DNA of 46,931 nt from an uncultured Oscillospiraceae bacterium (GCA_934660965.1 CAKUIM010000018.1:1-46931); one strand, 5' to 3'. Numbered from the stretch's first letter, positions 14,997-23,633 are shown. Program-made: numbers and translations. Notes: generated from the sequence alone by a model not told the origin.

Positions 14997-16376
14997 ATGG
15001 AACCGGAAGAGTATCTCACTTATGACGACGCCGCCCAGTTCATCCGGGGCCTGGACGCCATGGCCGTGCTGGATAAGGACGGGCGGTATATCTACGTCTC
15101 GCCCGCCTGGAGCAAGATGCGGGGCATCTCGGTGGAGGAGGCCCGGAAGCACTACGTCTGGGACCTGCTGCCCGACACTCACGCCCGCATCACCCTGCGC
15201 ACGGGCAAGCCGGTGTTCGCCCAGCCGGTGCAGGTCAGGGGGCGCAACGCCTTCACCTCCTACTTCCCCCGCTACGCCCCCGACGGCTCCCTCAACGGCT
15301 GCTACCTTTATGTTATTATCAACGGCATGGAGGACGCCCAGAGCGTCTCCCAGCGCATTACCGACCTTTCCAGCAAGCTGCAGTTCTACCAGAAGGAGCT
15401 CTCCCGGGAGCGGGGCGCCCGCTACACCCTGGACAACATCATCGGCGAGAGCGCGCCCATCGTGCAGCTGCGCGCCCAGATCGCCCAGGCCGCCCGCTCG
15501 TCCTCCACGGTGCTCATTGAGGGGGAGACCGGCTCCGGCAAGGAGCTCATCGCCCACGCCATCCACTCCCTGAGCCCCCGCAGCCCGGCAAACTTCGTGC
15601 GAGTGAACTGCTCAGCCATCCCGGAGGAGCTGATGGAGGCGGAGTTCTTCGGCTACACCTCCGGCGCCTTCACCGGCGCCATCAAGGGCGGCAAGACTGG
15701 CCGGTTCGAGCTGGCGGACAAGGGCTCCATCTTTTTGGACGAGGTAAACCTGCTGTCCACCACCATGCAGCCCAAATTCCTCCGGGTGCTGCAGGAGCAC
15801 GAAATCAACCCCGTGGGCAGCGGCAAGAGCGTGCCCATCGACGTGCGGGTCATCGCCGCCACCAACATCCCCCTGGAGCAGCTGGTGGAGGAGGGCAAGT
15901 TCCGCAGCGACCTCTATTTCCGCCTGAACGTCATCCGCATCATCGCCCCGCCCCTGCGCAGCCGCAAGAGTGACATCCCGCTGCTCACCGACTCCCTCAT
16001 CGAGCGGCTCAACAACCAGCTGGGCATGGCGGTGCAGGGCATCAGCCCCGAGGCGCTGGACCTGCTGATGAAATACGACTGGCCGGGCAACGTGCGCGAG
16101 CTGCAAAACGCCATCGAGTCGGCCATGAACATGACCCACTCCACCGTTTTGCAGCGGCGGGATTTCGAACGCCTCATCAACCGCATCGGCGCGCTCCGGG
16201 CCCAGGCTCTGCCCTGCGGGGGCAGTCAGCTGCGCCCCTCCAAGCAGGCCTTTGAGCGCACCCTGGTGCAGGAGGCGCTGGAGAGCTGCGGCGGCAACCG
16301 GGCCCAGGCCGCCCGGCAGCTTGGCATCTCCCGCACCGTCCTCTATAAAAAGCTGGAAAAGTACGGCCTGAAGTGA
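14997..16376 (+). CDS. Sigma-54-dependent transcriptional activator (PAS-AAA+-Fis)
   Basis: 459 residues from the ATG at 14997 with AGGGAGG upstream. Order: PAS sensor about 12-112; AAA+ with Walker A GETGSGKE 176-183, the sigma-54 contact loop GAFTGA 223-228, Walker B SIFLDEV 244-250, arginines R303 and R309, and WPGNVREL 362-369; Fis-type helix-turn-helix 434-455. All parts needed to remodel sigma-54 RNA polymerase are intact. There is no receiver domain, so it probably senses a ligand through PAS, as in RocR/BkdR-like activators. Its target is very likely the divergent operon, which has a -24/-12 promoter. The ligand is unknown; the imported substrate is the natural candidate. Confidence 0.93.
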   Translation: MEPEEYLTYDDAAQFIRGLDAMAVLDKDGRYIYVSPAWSKMRGISVEEARKHYVWDLLPDTHARITLRTGKPVFAQPVQVRGRNAFTSYFPRYAPDGSLNGCYLYVIINGMEDAQSVSQRITDLSSKLQFYQKELSRERGARYTLDNIIGESAPIVQLRAQIAQAARSSSTVLIEGETGSGKELIAHAIHSLSPRSPANFVRVNCSAIPEELMEAEFFGYTSGAFTGAIKGGKTGRFELADKGSIFLDEVNLLSTTMQPKFLRVLQEHEINPVGSGKSVPIDVRVIAATNIPLEQLVEEGKFRSDLYFRLNVIRIIAPPLRSRKSDIPLLTDSLIERLNNQLGMAVQGISPEALDLLMKYDWPGNVRELQNAIESAMNMTHSTVLQRRDFERLINRIGALRAQALPCGGSQLRPSKQAFERTLVQEALESCGGNRAQAARQLGISRTVLYKKLEKYGLK

Positions 16377-16401
16377 GGGGCGCTTTGCCCTCCGCGCCCT
16401 T

Positions 16402-16579
16402 GGCTCCCTCTGACGAGGGTAGCGCAGGGTTGGTGCAGAGCATGCCCTTGAGCCTCCCTCTGACGAGGGAGGTGGCACGGCGAAGCCGTGACGGAGGGAG
16501 AGATAGCAGCAAGCTACCTTCAAAGGGCTCTCTCCCTCAGTCAGCCTCACGGCTGACAGCTCCCTCATCAGAGGGAGCC
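16402..16579. repeat. MITE-like palindromic repeat element
   Basis: Ends are 18-bp inverted repeats with one mismatch (16402-16419 and 16562-16579). Inside is a second CCTCCCTCTGACGAGGGAGG-type copy (from 16452), a hairpin CACGGCGAAGCCGTG, an inner inverted pair (16494-16503 with 16530-16539) and a hairpin GTCAGCCTCACGGCTGAC. No coding sequence. Such GGCTCCCTCTGACGAGGG-type repeats are common in gut Clostridia as I recall. It sits between two convergent units and fills the 16377-16647 gap with the terminator. Confidence 0.7.
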
Positions 16580-16604
16580 AAGAAAACAGCTCCCACAACA
16601 CAAC

Positions 16605-16639
16605 AAAAGCGTCCGGGCCCATGGGCCCGGACGCTTTTT
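16605..16639. terminator. Bidirectional terminator after divIVA and the sigma-54 activator
   Basis: A 12-bp perfect GC-rich stem (16609-16620 with 16623-16634), loop AT, AAAA on the left and TTTTT on the right. Confidence 0.9.
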
Positions 16640-16647
16640 CGTCTCAT

Positions 16648-17262
16648 TTAGTTGATCTCGTAATCCTTGCCGAACTGGAGATCCTCAAAGCGGCGGGTGG
16701 CGTCGCTGTCCAGCTCCTCCTCCGGGGCGGCCCCGGCCAGGACGGGGGCGGGCTCCTCCTCGGGCTCAATGACAGGGACGGCAGGCTCCGGCACGCGCTC
16801 GGGCACGGCGGCAGTGAGCTCGTCCAGCTTGTCCAAAAAGTCCAGGGCGCTGCGGTGGGCCTCCTGGGCGCGCCGGACGTAGGCGGCGGTGGCCTCCCGG
16901 GCCTTTTTCAGACGGAACTCCTCGTCGGCCACCTGCTGACGGATCTCCTCCAGCCGCTCCCGGGCGGCGGCCTCGGCGTTGTGGACCAGCTCTTCCTTCT
17001 TCTTCTCGGCGTCGCTGACCATGGACTCCGCCATCTTCTGGGCGGCCAGAAGGGTCTTGCGCATGGCAGAATCGGTGGCCCGGTACTCCTCCACCGTGTC
17101 GGAGAGCACCTTGAGCTTGTTTTTCAGAATGGCGTTGTCGTTATAGAGGGCGGTATAGTCCTCGGTGAGCACATCCAGAAACTCGTCCACCATCGCCATG
17201 TTATAGCCGCCCAGGGTCGCCTTGGCAAAGGCGTGGCTGGCCACTTCCTGCGGAGTCAGCAT
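16648..17262 (-). CDS. divIVA: Cell-division protein DivIVA
   Basis: 204 residues. The N-terminal membrane-curvature domain is typical (MLTPQEVASHAFAKATLGGYNMAMVDEF, with the G-Y-x2-x2-VDEF block at about 18-27), followed by a long coiled coil (about 30-150) and an acidic, proline-rich tail. DivIVA binds negatively curved membrane at poles and septa and organises division or growth machinery. It is the last gene of the miaA-to-divIVA operon, 36 bases after sepF, as in the ylm cluster of other Firmicutes. Confidence 0.92.
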   Translation of the reverse strand: MLTPQEVASHAFAKATLGGYNMAMVDEFLDVLTEDYTALYNDNAILKNKLKVLSDTVEEYRATDSAMRKTLLAAQKMAESMVSDAEKKKEELVHNAEAAARERLEEIRQQVADEEFRLKKAREATAAYVRRAQEAHRSALDFLDKLDELTAAVPERVPEPAVPVIEPEEEPAPVLAGAAPEEELDSDATRRFEDLQFGKDYEIN

Positions 17263-17298
17263 AAAGCGTCACCCTTCCTTAATATATCAGATCAAACA

Positions 17299-17727
17299 TC
17301 AGAAATAGAGGCCGTTATTCTCCAACTCGTCGATCAGGTCGCCCAGAATTTCCACATTGTAGGGCGTGATGATATAGGTGGACAGGGCCACCTTCTTGAT
17401 GGTGCCCTCGTTTGCGTAGGCCACGCCCGAGAGAAAGTCGATGAGCCGGCGGGCAATGTTCTTGTCCGTCTTTTCCAGGTTGAGCACCACTGTGCGCTTG
17501 TCCCGCAGGTGGTCGGCGATCTCGGAGGCGTTTTCAAAGCGCTCGGGCTTGACCAGCACCACCTGGAGCTGGGTGGTGGTGTGGATGTTGACCACCTTGT
17601 TGTTGCGCCGCTCCTGTTCCCGGGCGCTGTCCCGGCCGGAGACGGGGGTGAAGTCCTCGTCCAGCGTATCTTCGTCCTCGTCCTCATAGGGCCGGGCAAG
17701 GCGCTTGATCTCGTCAATAAAGCTCAT
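17299..17727 (-). CDS. sepF: Cell-division protein SepF
   Basis: 142 residues. A short N-terminal amphipathic segment (MSFIDEIKRLARPYEDEDED) for membrane contact, an acidic linker, then the SepF core (VVLVKPERFENASEIADHL, VVLNLEKTDKNIARRLIDFLSG) that polymerises and binds the FtsZ tail. SepF is the FtsZ anchor of many Firmicutes. Its ATG overlaps the stop of the PLPHP gene by four bases. The usual ylmG gene between sepF and divIVA is absent. Confidence 0.95.
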   Translation of the reverse strand: MSFIDEIKRLARPYEDEDEDTLDEDFTPVSGRDSAREQERRNNKVVNIHTTTQLQVVLVKPERFENASEIADHLRDKRTVVLNLEKTDKNIARRLIDFLSGVAYANEGTIKKVALSTYIITPYNVEILGDLIDELENNGLYF

Positions 17728-18467
17728 GAAAGCTGCCCCTTTCCGTTTTGGTTTTCCACAAGGGGCCCGGCAGGCGGCCTGGGCCCGAAGAGCGCGGCGC
17801 CCAGGCGGATGTGGGTGGCACCCTCTGCGATGGCGTCCTGGAAGTCCGCGCTCATTCCCATGGATAGGTAGTCCATATTAAAGTTATTATCCCCCATTTT
17901 CCGACTTATGTCAACACCAAGGGCGCGCATTTTTGCAAAATACGGCCGGTTCGCCCCCGGTGCGGCGGCGATGGGCGGGATGCACATCAGCCCCCGCACG
18001 CGCACGTGGGGAAGGGTCGCCGCCAATAGGGCAGCAGGGAGGGCCTCCTCCACGGAAAAGCCCGATTTGCTCGCCTCGCCGGCAAGGTTTACTTCCAGCA
18101 GCACCTCCTGCACAATGCCCAGGGCGGCGGCGCGCGCCTCGATGGCACGCAGCAGCCTCTCCGACGACACCGAGTGGATCAGCGCCGCCCGGTCCACCAC
18201 CTCCTTGACCTTGTTGGTCTGCAAATGGCCGATGAAGTGCAGCCGGGCACCTGCGAAGGCCCCGGCGGCCAGGTGGGCGGTGAGCTCCTGCACCCGGTTC
18301 TCCCCGCAGTCGGCAATTCCGGCGGCCACCGCGGCGCGCACGGTATCGTTGCTCTGGGTCTTGACGGCGGCCACCAGCGTCACGGCATCGGCGCTGCGCC
18401 CGGCCCGCCGGGCCGCCTCGTCTATCTCCCGGCGCACCCGGGCAAGGCGCCGCTCAAGCTCCGTCAT
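17724..18467 (-). CDS. YggS/YlmE family pyridoxal-phosphate homeostasis protein
   Basis: 247 residues. An alanine-racemase-type barrel fold without the second domain; K36 in LVAAVKTQS is the PLP-binding lysine, and SMGMSADFQDAIAEGATHIRLG near the C-terminus binds the phosphate. These proteins keep free PLP and amino-acid pools balanced rather than catalysing a known reaction. It overlaps sepF downstream and the HlyD-like gene upstream by 4 bases each, so translation of the three is coupled. The link to sepF is conserved in Firmicutes. Confidence 0.93.
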   Translation of the reverse strand: MTELERRLARVRREIDEAARRAGRSADAVTLVAAVKTQSNDTVRAAVAAGIADCGENRVQELTAHLAAGAFAGARLHFIGHLQTNKVKEVVDRAALIHSVSSERLLRAIEARAAALGIVQEVLLEVNLAGEASKSGFSVEEALPAALLAATLPHVRVRGLMCIPPIAAAPGANRPYFAKMRALGVDISRKMGDNNFNMDYLSMGMSADFQDAIAEGATHIRLGAALFGPRPPAGPLVENQNGKGQLS

Positions 18468-19732
18468 CGTACCACCTTCCCGTCATAGATGCCGGAGGTG
18501 TTGAGGATGACCTCGTCCCCCGCGCGCAGCCGGCGGGCGGAGGAGGGGTTCACCGGCTCCACCAGATAGAAATTTTCGTCGGTATAGAGGATGTTCACCC
18601 GCTGGAGCTCCGCCTGGGTGCCCACCACCGTGTAAACGCCGGTGTACTGCACCTCATGGCTCTCGCCGGTGTCCTTGTCCGTCACCGTCTCGGTGATAAC
18701 CCGCAGGGCCTTCCGCGGAATGCGGATGCCGGAGAGCTGCCGGCTGACGATGTCCACCGTCTGCCGGCGCAGCAATGTGGTGTCCGCAAGCTCCGTCCGG
18801 GCGGAGAAGAGGGCGATGCGCGCCCCGTCCTCCTTGTCGCTGAGCCATTCAAGGGTCATCTCCACCTGGCCGAACCAGTCGTTGGAGAAGGCGATGAGGT
18901 AGCTTTGTCCCTCGGAGAGCTGCCTGGCGTCCTCCTCGGGAAGCACTGACGCAAAGTACCATGCGGAGGAGGTGATGAGCTTGCCCACCGCCCCGGCGGG
19001 AGCGGACACCTTCCCCTCCAGCAGCGCCTTGAGCCGGGAGGGGGTCATGGTGCGCACCGACTCCGGGTCCAGCAGGCCCTCATAGCCGTCGGCCACGCCG
19101 GAGAATACCCCCGACCGGGGGGCGTACACCGTGGTGGCCACCCGGCTGAGCTCCGACTGGAGCGCTTCGAGCTTGGCCCGCTTCTCGCCGATGATGGCGG
19201 CAATGCTCTCGGCCTCGCCGCCGTCGCCGTATGTATAGTCCCGCTTAAAGACCATGGTGCGCAGATTGAGCGCCGAGTCCTCCAGGGTGGACAGGTCATC
19301 TCCCGCGGCAAGGGAGCGCAGCTTGACGATGGATTGGAGCACCGCGCTGTCCAGCTTTGCGGTGTCCACCCCGTCGGTGCCGGAGGACAGGGCGTAGGCG
19401 AGCTGGTCGATCTCGGCGGTGATGGTGCGGATCTCCTGGCGGGTATCAAGGCCGGAGGCATCCTGATAGAGGATGGCCACCGCCCCGCCGGCGGCTACCC
19501 GCTCGCCCTCGTTGGGCACCAGGTCCACATAGCCGCCGGCCCCTGTGATGACCTGCTCCTCCCGCACCACGATGCCGGAGGCCTCCACCCCCACGTTCAC
19601 CTGGGCAGAATAGGCAAGGGCGGTCTGGAGCTGGGCCGTCCAGCCCTGCACGGCATACACCGCGAGGTAGGCCAGCACTCCCAGCACCAAAACCGCCGTC
19701 ATGATCTTCGTTGTGAGCGTACTCTGCTTCAT
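18464..19732 (-). CDS. HlyD-like membrane-anchored protein of the sepF cluster
   Basis: 422 residues from the ATG at 19732; longer upstream frames lack a ribosome site. One N-terminal membrane helix (about residues 8-25) is followed by an extracytoplasmic part: a biotinyl-lipoyl-like block (SGIVVREEQVITGAGGYVDL, GERVAAGGAVAILY), a helical hairpin of about 90 residues, and beta domains ending in an SH3-like tail. This is the layout of a membrane-fusion (HlyD) adaptor, but no transporter gene is adjacent. In Clostridia such proteins occur beside ylmE/sepF, which suggests an envelope or division role. Function unproven. Confidence 0.75.
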   Translation of the reverse strand: MKQSTLTTKIMTAVLVLGVLAYLAVYAVQGWTAQLQTALAYSAQVNVGVEASGIVVREEQVITGAGGYVDLVPNEGERVAAGGAVAILYQDASGLDTRQEIRTITAEIDQLAYALSSGTDGVDTAKLDSAVLQSIVKLRSLAAGDDLSTLEDSALNLRTMVFKRDYTYGDGGEAESIAAIIGEKRAKLEALQSELSRVATTVYAPRSGVFSGVADGYEGLLDPESVRTMTPSRLKALLEGKVSAPAGAVGKLITSSAWYFASVLPEEDARQLSEGQSYLIAFSNDWFGQVEMTLEWLSDKEDGARIALFSARTELADTTLLRRQTVDIVSRQLSGIRIPRKALRVITETVTDKDTGESHEVQYTGVYTVVGTQAELQRVNILYTDENFYLVEPVNPSSARRLRAGDEVILNTSGIYDGKVVR

Positions 19733-19787
19733 GGTAAGACCCTTTCTCTCTCTGCTTGCCCACCCGAGGTCCCGGGGCTGCGCCCCC

Positions 19788-20024
19788 TTACGGCTCGAGC
19801 TCCACCGCGCGCTCCGGGGCAATGGTGGAGATGGCGTGTTTATAAATGACCTGCTGCCGGTTATCCGTTGTGAGCACCACCACATAGGGGTCAAAGGCCC
19901 GGATGACCCCGCGCATCTGGTAGCCGTTGACCAAAAACACCGTCACATGGGCGGCGGTGCGGCGGGCGGCGGACAAAAACGCGTCCTGTACGTTGGGTGT
20001 TCTGGCAGCAGTTGCAGTTAACAT
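19788..20024 (-). CDS. hfq: RNA chaperone Hfq
   Basis: 78 residues from the ATG at 20024 (AAGGAG, spacing 9). Sm1 is present (NVQDAFLSAARRTAAHVTVFLVNGYQMRGVI in overlapping parts) and Sm2 reads YKHAISTI. Forms a hexameric ring that pairs small RNAs with mRNAs. It follows miaA by 51 bases, the classic miaA-hfq order, but here continues straight into the division cluster. Confidence 0.93.
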   Translation of the reverse strand: MLTATAARTPNVQDAFLSAARRTAAHVTVFLVNGYQMRGVIRAFDPYVVVLTTDNRQQVIYKHAISTIAPERAVELEP

Positions 20025-20075
20025 AAGTATGCACTCCTTTTTTATTTCGGACAAGAGGCTTGTCCGTGAGTGCCC

Positions 20076-21023
20076 TTATTGTACCCCGCTGCCTCTGACA
20101 AGATTTGTCGAAAAAGCAAGGGCTTTTGAAAAATCCGGCTCATCGTCCCACAAAAACCAGTTGGCCGCCCCGCTGCGCCGAAACCAGGTCAGCTGCCGCT
20201 TGGCGTACTGCCGGGTGCGCAGCTTGACCTCCGCCGCCGCCTCTCCGATGGGCCGGTCCCCCAGGATTGCCCCGGTCAGCTCCTTGTAGCCGATGGCCTG
20301 CATGGCGGTACAGCCCGGCTCCACGCCGCTTTGCAGCAGGGCGCGCACCTCGCCCTCTAAGCCCCGCTCCATCATCTCGTCCACCCGGCGGTCGATGCGC
20401 GCTTTGAGCTGCCCACGGTCGGCAAAGCCCAGGGCCACCGTCACCGCGCGGTAGCGGGGCGGGAGGGCGCGGGTGGCCTCGTTGTGGCTTGTGATGGTCT
20501 GCCCGGTGGCCAGATACACCTCCAGGGCCCGGATGATGCGCTTTTCGTCGTTGGGGTGGAACCGGGCGGCGGCCTCCGGGTCCACCCGGCGCAGCTCCTC
20601 CAGGAGCACCGGCAGCCCCTCCGCCCGGGCGCGGCGCTGAAGCTCCCGGCGGATGGCCCCCTCCTCCGGCAGAGGGGCGAAGCTGCGCCCGGCCACCAGA
20701 TTATCGATATAGAGCCCGGTGCCCCCCGCCACGATGGGCAGCTTCCCCCGGGCGAGGATATCGTCCACCGCGGCGCAGCCGTCCTGCACATAGCGGGCCA
20801 CGGAGTAGTTTTCCTCCGGGTCGGCCACGTCGATCATGTGGTGGGGCACGCCCTCCATCTCCGCCGCCGTGGGCTTGGCGGTTCCGATGTCCATCCGGCG
20901 GTAGACCTGCATGGAGTCGGCGCCCACCACCTCGCCCCCCGTCTCGTGGGCCAGGGCCACCGCCAGGGCGCTCTTGCCCGAGGCCGTGGGCCCGCAGATC
21001 ACCACAATTCTGTTGTCCGCCAT
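20076..21023 (-). CDS. miaA: tRNA dimethylallyltransferase MiaA
   Basis: 315 residues. Transfers a dimethylallyl group to N6 of adenosine-37 in tRNAs reading codons that start with U. P-loop GPTASGKSAL at 11-20, DSMQVYRRMDIGTAKP at about 36-51, VAGGTGLYID near 98-107, and the QAIGYKEL block near 241-248 are all intact. First gene of the operon; it has its own TATAAT promoter overlapping that of the divergent ABC transporter. Confidence 0.95.
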   Translation of the reverse strand: MADNRIVVICGPTASGKSALAVALAHETGGEVVGADSMQVYRRMDIGTAKPTAAEMEGVPHHMIDVADPEENYSVARYVQDGCAAVDDILARGKLPIVAGGTGLYIDNLVAGRSFAPLPEEGAIRRELQRRARAEGLPVLLEELRRVDPEAAARFHPNDEKRIIRALEVYLATGQTITSHNEATRALPPRYRAVTVALGFADRGQLKARIDRRVDEMMERGLEGEVRALLQSGVEPGCTAMQAIGYKELTGAILGDRPIGEAAAEVKLRTRQYAKRQLTWFRRSGAANWFLWDDEPDFSKALAFSTNLVRGSGVQ

Positions 21024-21063
21024 ACGCCCCGCCCCCTTTGCCGTTTACCGTAATTTTACCCAC

Positions 21064-21109
21064 ATTATAGCGAATTTTCATTGACTTTACAACTGCCCTT
21101 TCTTATCAT
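21064..21109. promoter_or_regulatory. Overlapping divergent promoters: miaA operon (minus) and ABC exporter (plus)
   Basis: Plus: TTGACT (21081-21086), 17 bases, TATCAT (21104-21109). Minus: TTGTAA (21092-21087), 17 bases, TATAAT (21069-21064). The two -35 boxes abut, so the promoters should compete. Confidence 0.7.
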
Positions 21110-21138
21110 AAATCTTGAAAAAGATGGGAGGGCATGCT

Positions 21139-21849
21139 ATGGAGCTTATCGTCAAAGACCTGGAAAAGCATTTCGGCAAAAAGGAGGTCCTCAAGGGTGC
21201 CTGCTACACCTTTCGCCGGGGCAGCATCTACGGCCTTCTCGGCCGCAACGGCGCCGGCAAGACCACCTTCTTCAACTGCCTGTCCGCGGAGTTCCCGCCG
21301 GACCGGGGCACCGTTCTGCTGCGCCGGGGCGGGCAGGAGCGCCCCCTGGCCCAGGGGGATGTGAGCTATGTGCTCTCCACCCCGGTGGTGCCGGAATTTC
21401 TCACCGGGTATGAGTTCGTCAAATTCTTCACCGAGATCACCGGGGACAAATCGGGCCGCACGCCGGACGAGTATCTCTCCCTTGTGGGCATCGACCGGGA
21501 GGACCGCCACCGCCTCATGCGGGGCTACTCCCACGGCATGAAGAACAAGATGCAGATGCTCTGCTTCCTCATCGCCCAGCCGCCGGTAATCCTGCTGGAT
21601 GAGCCGCTGACCTCCTTCGACGTGGTGGCCGCCCTGGAGATGAAAAACCTCCTGCGGGAGATGAAGGACGAGCACATCATCATCTTCTCCACCCATATTC
21701 TCCAGCTGGCCGCCGACCTGTGCGACGACATCGTGGTTTTGAGCCACGGCGTCCTCGAAGAGGTGGACCGCGCGGTCATCCACACCCCGGAGTTTGAGTC
21801 CCGCATCATCGAGATCCTGCGGGACGAGGCGCAGGAGGGGGCGCAATGA
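21139..21849 (+). CDS. ABC transporter ATP-binding protein
   Basis: 236 residues from the ATG at 21139 (GGGAGG upstream). Walker A GRNGAGKTT at 35-43, Walker B VILLDEPL, and H-loop STHIL are normal. The signature is degenerate (YSHGMKNKMQM in place of LSGGQ), common in Nat/CcmA-type exporters. It overlaps its permease by four bases. Substrate unknown; drug, lipid or peptide export is typical of the type. Confidence 0.9.
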   Translation: MELIVKDLEKHFGKKEVLKGACYTFRRGSIYGLLGRNGAGKTTFFNCLSAEFPPDRGTVLLRRGGQERPLAQGDVSYVLSTPVVPEFLTGYEFVKFFTEITGDKSGRTPDEYLSLVGIDREDRHRLMRGYSHGMKNKMQMLCFLIAQPPVILLDEPLTSFDVVAALEMKNLLREMKDEHIIIFSTHILQLAADLCDDIVVLSHGVLEEVDRAVIHTPEFESRIIEILRDEAQEGAQ

Positions 21850-23480
21850 CCGGGGCCCTGGCCATCTTCCGCATCAGCGCCGCCATGCGGGGGAACAGGA
21901 TCATCTACTGGCTGGGCCGCATCCCCCTCATCCGCCGCGCGGTGTCCGACGAGCTCTACCGCGCCGCCGAGGGCAAGCTCGCCCTGACGTGCGTGCTGTG
22001 CCTCTGGCGGGCTGTGAAGGCCCTGGCGGGCAAATTTCTGTACCTGGGCGTGCTGTTCCTGCTGCCCCTCTATTTCCTGCTCGGCTCCACCTGGGAGGGC
22101 CTTGCCAGCCGCGGCTTCGGTCCCTTCTGCTTCATGCTGCTTCCCATGAGCTATTTTGCCGGCGTGCTGGTGCAGCCCAAGGCGGTGGAGCCGTCCCAGC
22201 TTAAATTCACCTGCGTGCGCATGATGGCCATGGATGCCCGGCGCTACCAGCTTCTGGCGGGCCTGGGGCACCACCTTGCCATGTTCGTCACCTTCACCCC
22301 CGCCCTGATGACCGCCGCCGTCCTTCTCGGGCAGGGGGCCTGGACGGGGGCGCTGCTGAGCGTTGAGCTTGCCGCCGCCCGGCTCATCGGCGAGTGGCTC
22401 CATGTGCTGCTCTACGACAAAACGGGCAAGACCCTGGGAGCCAATGTCCTCTATATCGTTTTCATGTGCATGGGCGCGGTGTACGCCGCCTATATTCCCG
22501 CCATCATCCTGCTCAGCCTGGGCCGGTGGGCCGCCCTGGCCCCCCAGGGGGTGCTGCTCAGCCCCGTCTTCGCCGGAGTGCTGCTCCTCCTTGGGGCGGT
22601 GTGCGCTGCGGCCCTCATCCGCTACCCCAACTACTACCGCCTGGCCCTGGATACCAGCCGGCCGGAGCAGATCTCCAGGGAGCTTGCCCGGAAAAAGGCG
22701 GGCAATGCCCAGTTCCGGGACGTGGAGCTGCGGGAGAGCGACCTCACCGCCGGGGCTGACAGCGCCCTCACCGGCTGGCCCTACCTCCAGTCCCTCTTCT
22801 TCCGGCGCCACCGCCGGCTGCTCTACAAGCCGGTGAAGATCGTGCTGGTCATCCTGGGCTGCGTCACCGCCGTGGGGGCGGCTGTGCTGCTCTTCTTCCG
22901 GGGGGAGGAGACCGCCCGGGTGTTCTCCGCCGTGCCCATGGCCCTGCCGTACTGCGTCTTTTTCCTCTACCTGATGGACAACAGCGTAGGCACCCGCATC
23001 ACCAAGGCCATGTTCTATAACTGCGACGTTGCCCTGCTGCGCTACGGCTGGTACCGCGGAAGCCAGGCGGTGCTGCGCAATTTCTCCCTGCGCTTCGTGC
23101 AGCTGTGCGCGGTGAATCTGGCGCTGTCCGCCGGGGTGTGCGTGATGTTCACGGTGCTCACCCTGTGCGCCGGCGGCCGGCCGGCCATCGGCGGCTACCT
23201 GGCCTTTCTGGCCGCCCTTCTGTGCCTGGGGGTGTTCTTCGCCGTCCACAGCCTGGGCATGTACTACCTGCTCCAGCCCTTCACCTCCGACCTCCAGATG
23301 AAAAACCCCTTCTTCGTCATCGTCAACTACATCGTCTACGGCCTTTGCTACGCTTGCAGCCAGATCCGCAGCACCCCCTCCTGGTTCGCCCTGCTGGTGC
23401 TGGCGGTGACGGCGGCCTACTCCGCCGTCATCCTGCTGCTGGTGTACCTGCGCGCGCCCAAAACCTTCCGGGTGAAATAA
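21846..23480 (+). CDS. ABC exporter permease, 544 residues
   Basis: A large hydrophobic protein with about ten or more membrane segments in two clusters separated by a polar stretch near 270-310 (LDTSRPEQISRELARKKAG). It overlaps the ATPase gene (ATGA) and is its obvious membrane partner. No closer family could be recognised by eye. A strong terminator follows 24 bases after the stop. Confidence 0.82.
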   Translation: MTGALAIFRISAAMRGNRIIYWLGRIPLIRRAVSDELYRAAEGKLALTCVLCLWRAVKALAGKFLYLGVLFLLPLYFLLGSTWEGLASRGFGPFCFMLLPMSYFAGVLVQPKAVEPSQLKFTCVRMMAMDARRYQLLAGLGHHLAMFVTFTPALMTAAVLLGQGAWTGALLSVELAAARLIGEWLHVLLYDKTGKTLGANVLYIVFMCMGAVYAAYIPAIILLSLGRWAALAPQGVLLSPVFAGVLLLLGAVCAAALIRYPNYYRLALDTSRPEQISRELARKKAGNAQFRDVELRESDLTAGADSALTGWPYLQSLFFRRHRRLLYKPVKIVLVILGCVTAVGAAVLLFFRGEETARVFSAVPMALPYCVFFLYLMDNSVGTRITKAMFYNCDVALLRYGWYRGSQAVLRNFSLRFVQLCAVNLALSAGVCVMFTVLTLCAGGRPAIGGYLAFLAALLCLGVFFAVHSLGMYYLLQPFTSDLQMKNPFFVIVNYIVYGLCYACSQIRSTPSWFALLVLAVTAAYSAVILLLVYLRAPKTFRVK

Positions 23481-23504
23481 ACGCCGCCCCACCGTGCCCT
23501 CTGC

Positions 23505-23544
23505 GCCGCCCGCCGTCTCGCCGGAGACCGCGGGCGGCCTTTTT
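23505..23544 (+). terminator. Terminator of the ABC exporter unit
   Basis: Stem 23505-23513 with 23530-23538, continued after one mismatch by GTCTC/GAGAC, then a run of five T. The following 170 bases to the next gene hold a promoter and no gene. Confidence 0.88.
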
Positions 23545-23633
23545 GTCCGGGCGCGGGGCATCCCCGCCGCCCGGGCAGCGCTGCGGGCGCCATGCGCCCT
23601 CTTTCCCCCTACGGCGCTCCGCCCTTTCCCGGC

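Noticed and set aside
16402..16579. CRISPR-like repeats
   Set aside because: The repeats are inverted and nested, not regularly spaced direct repeats with spacers.
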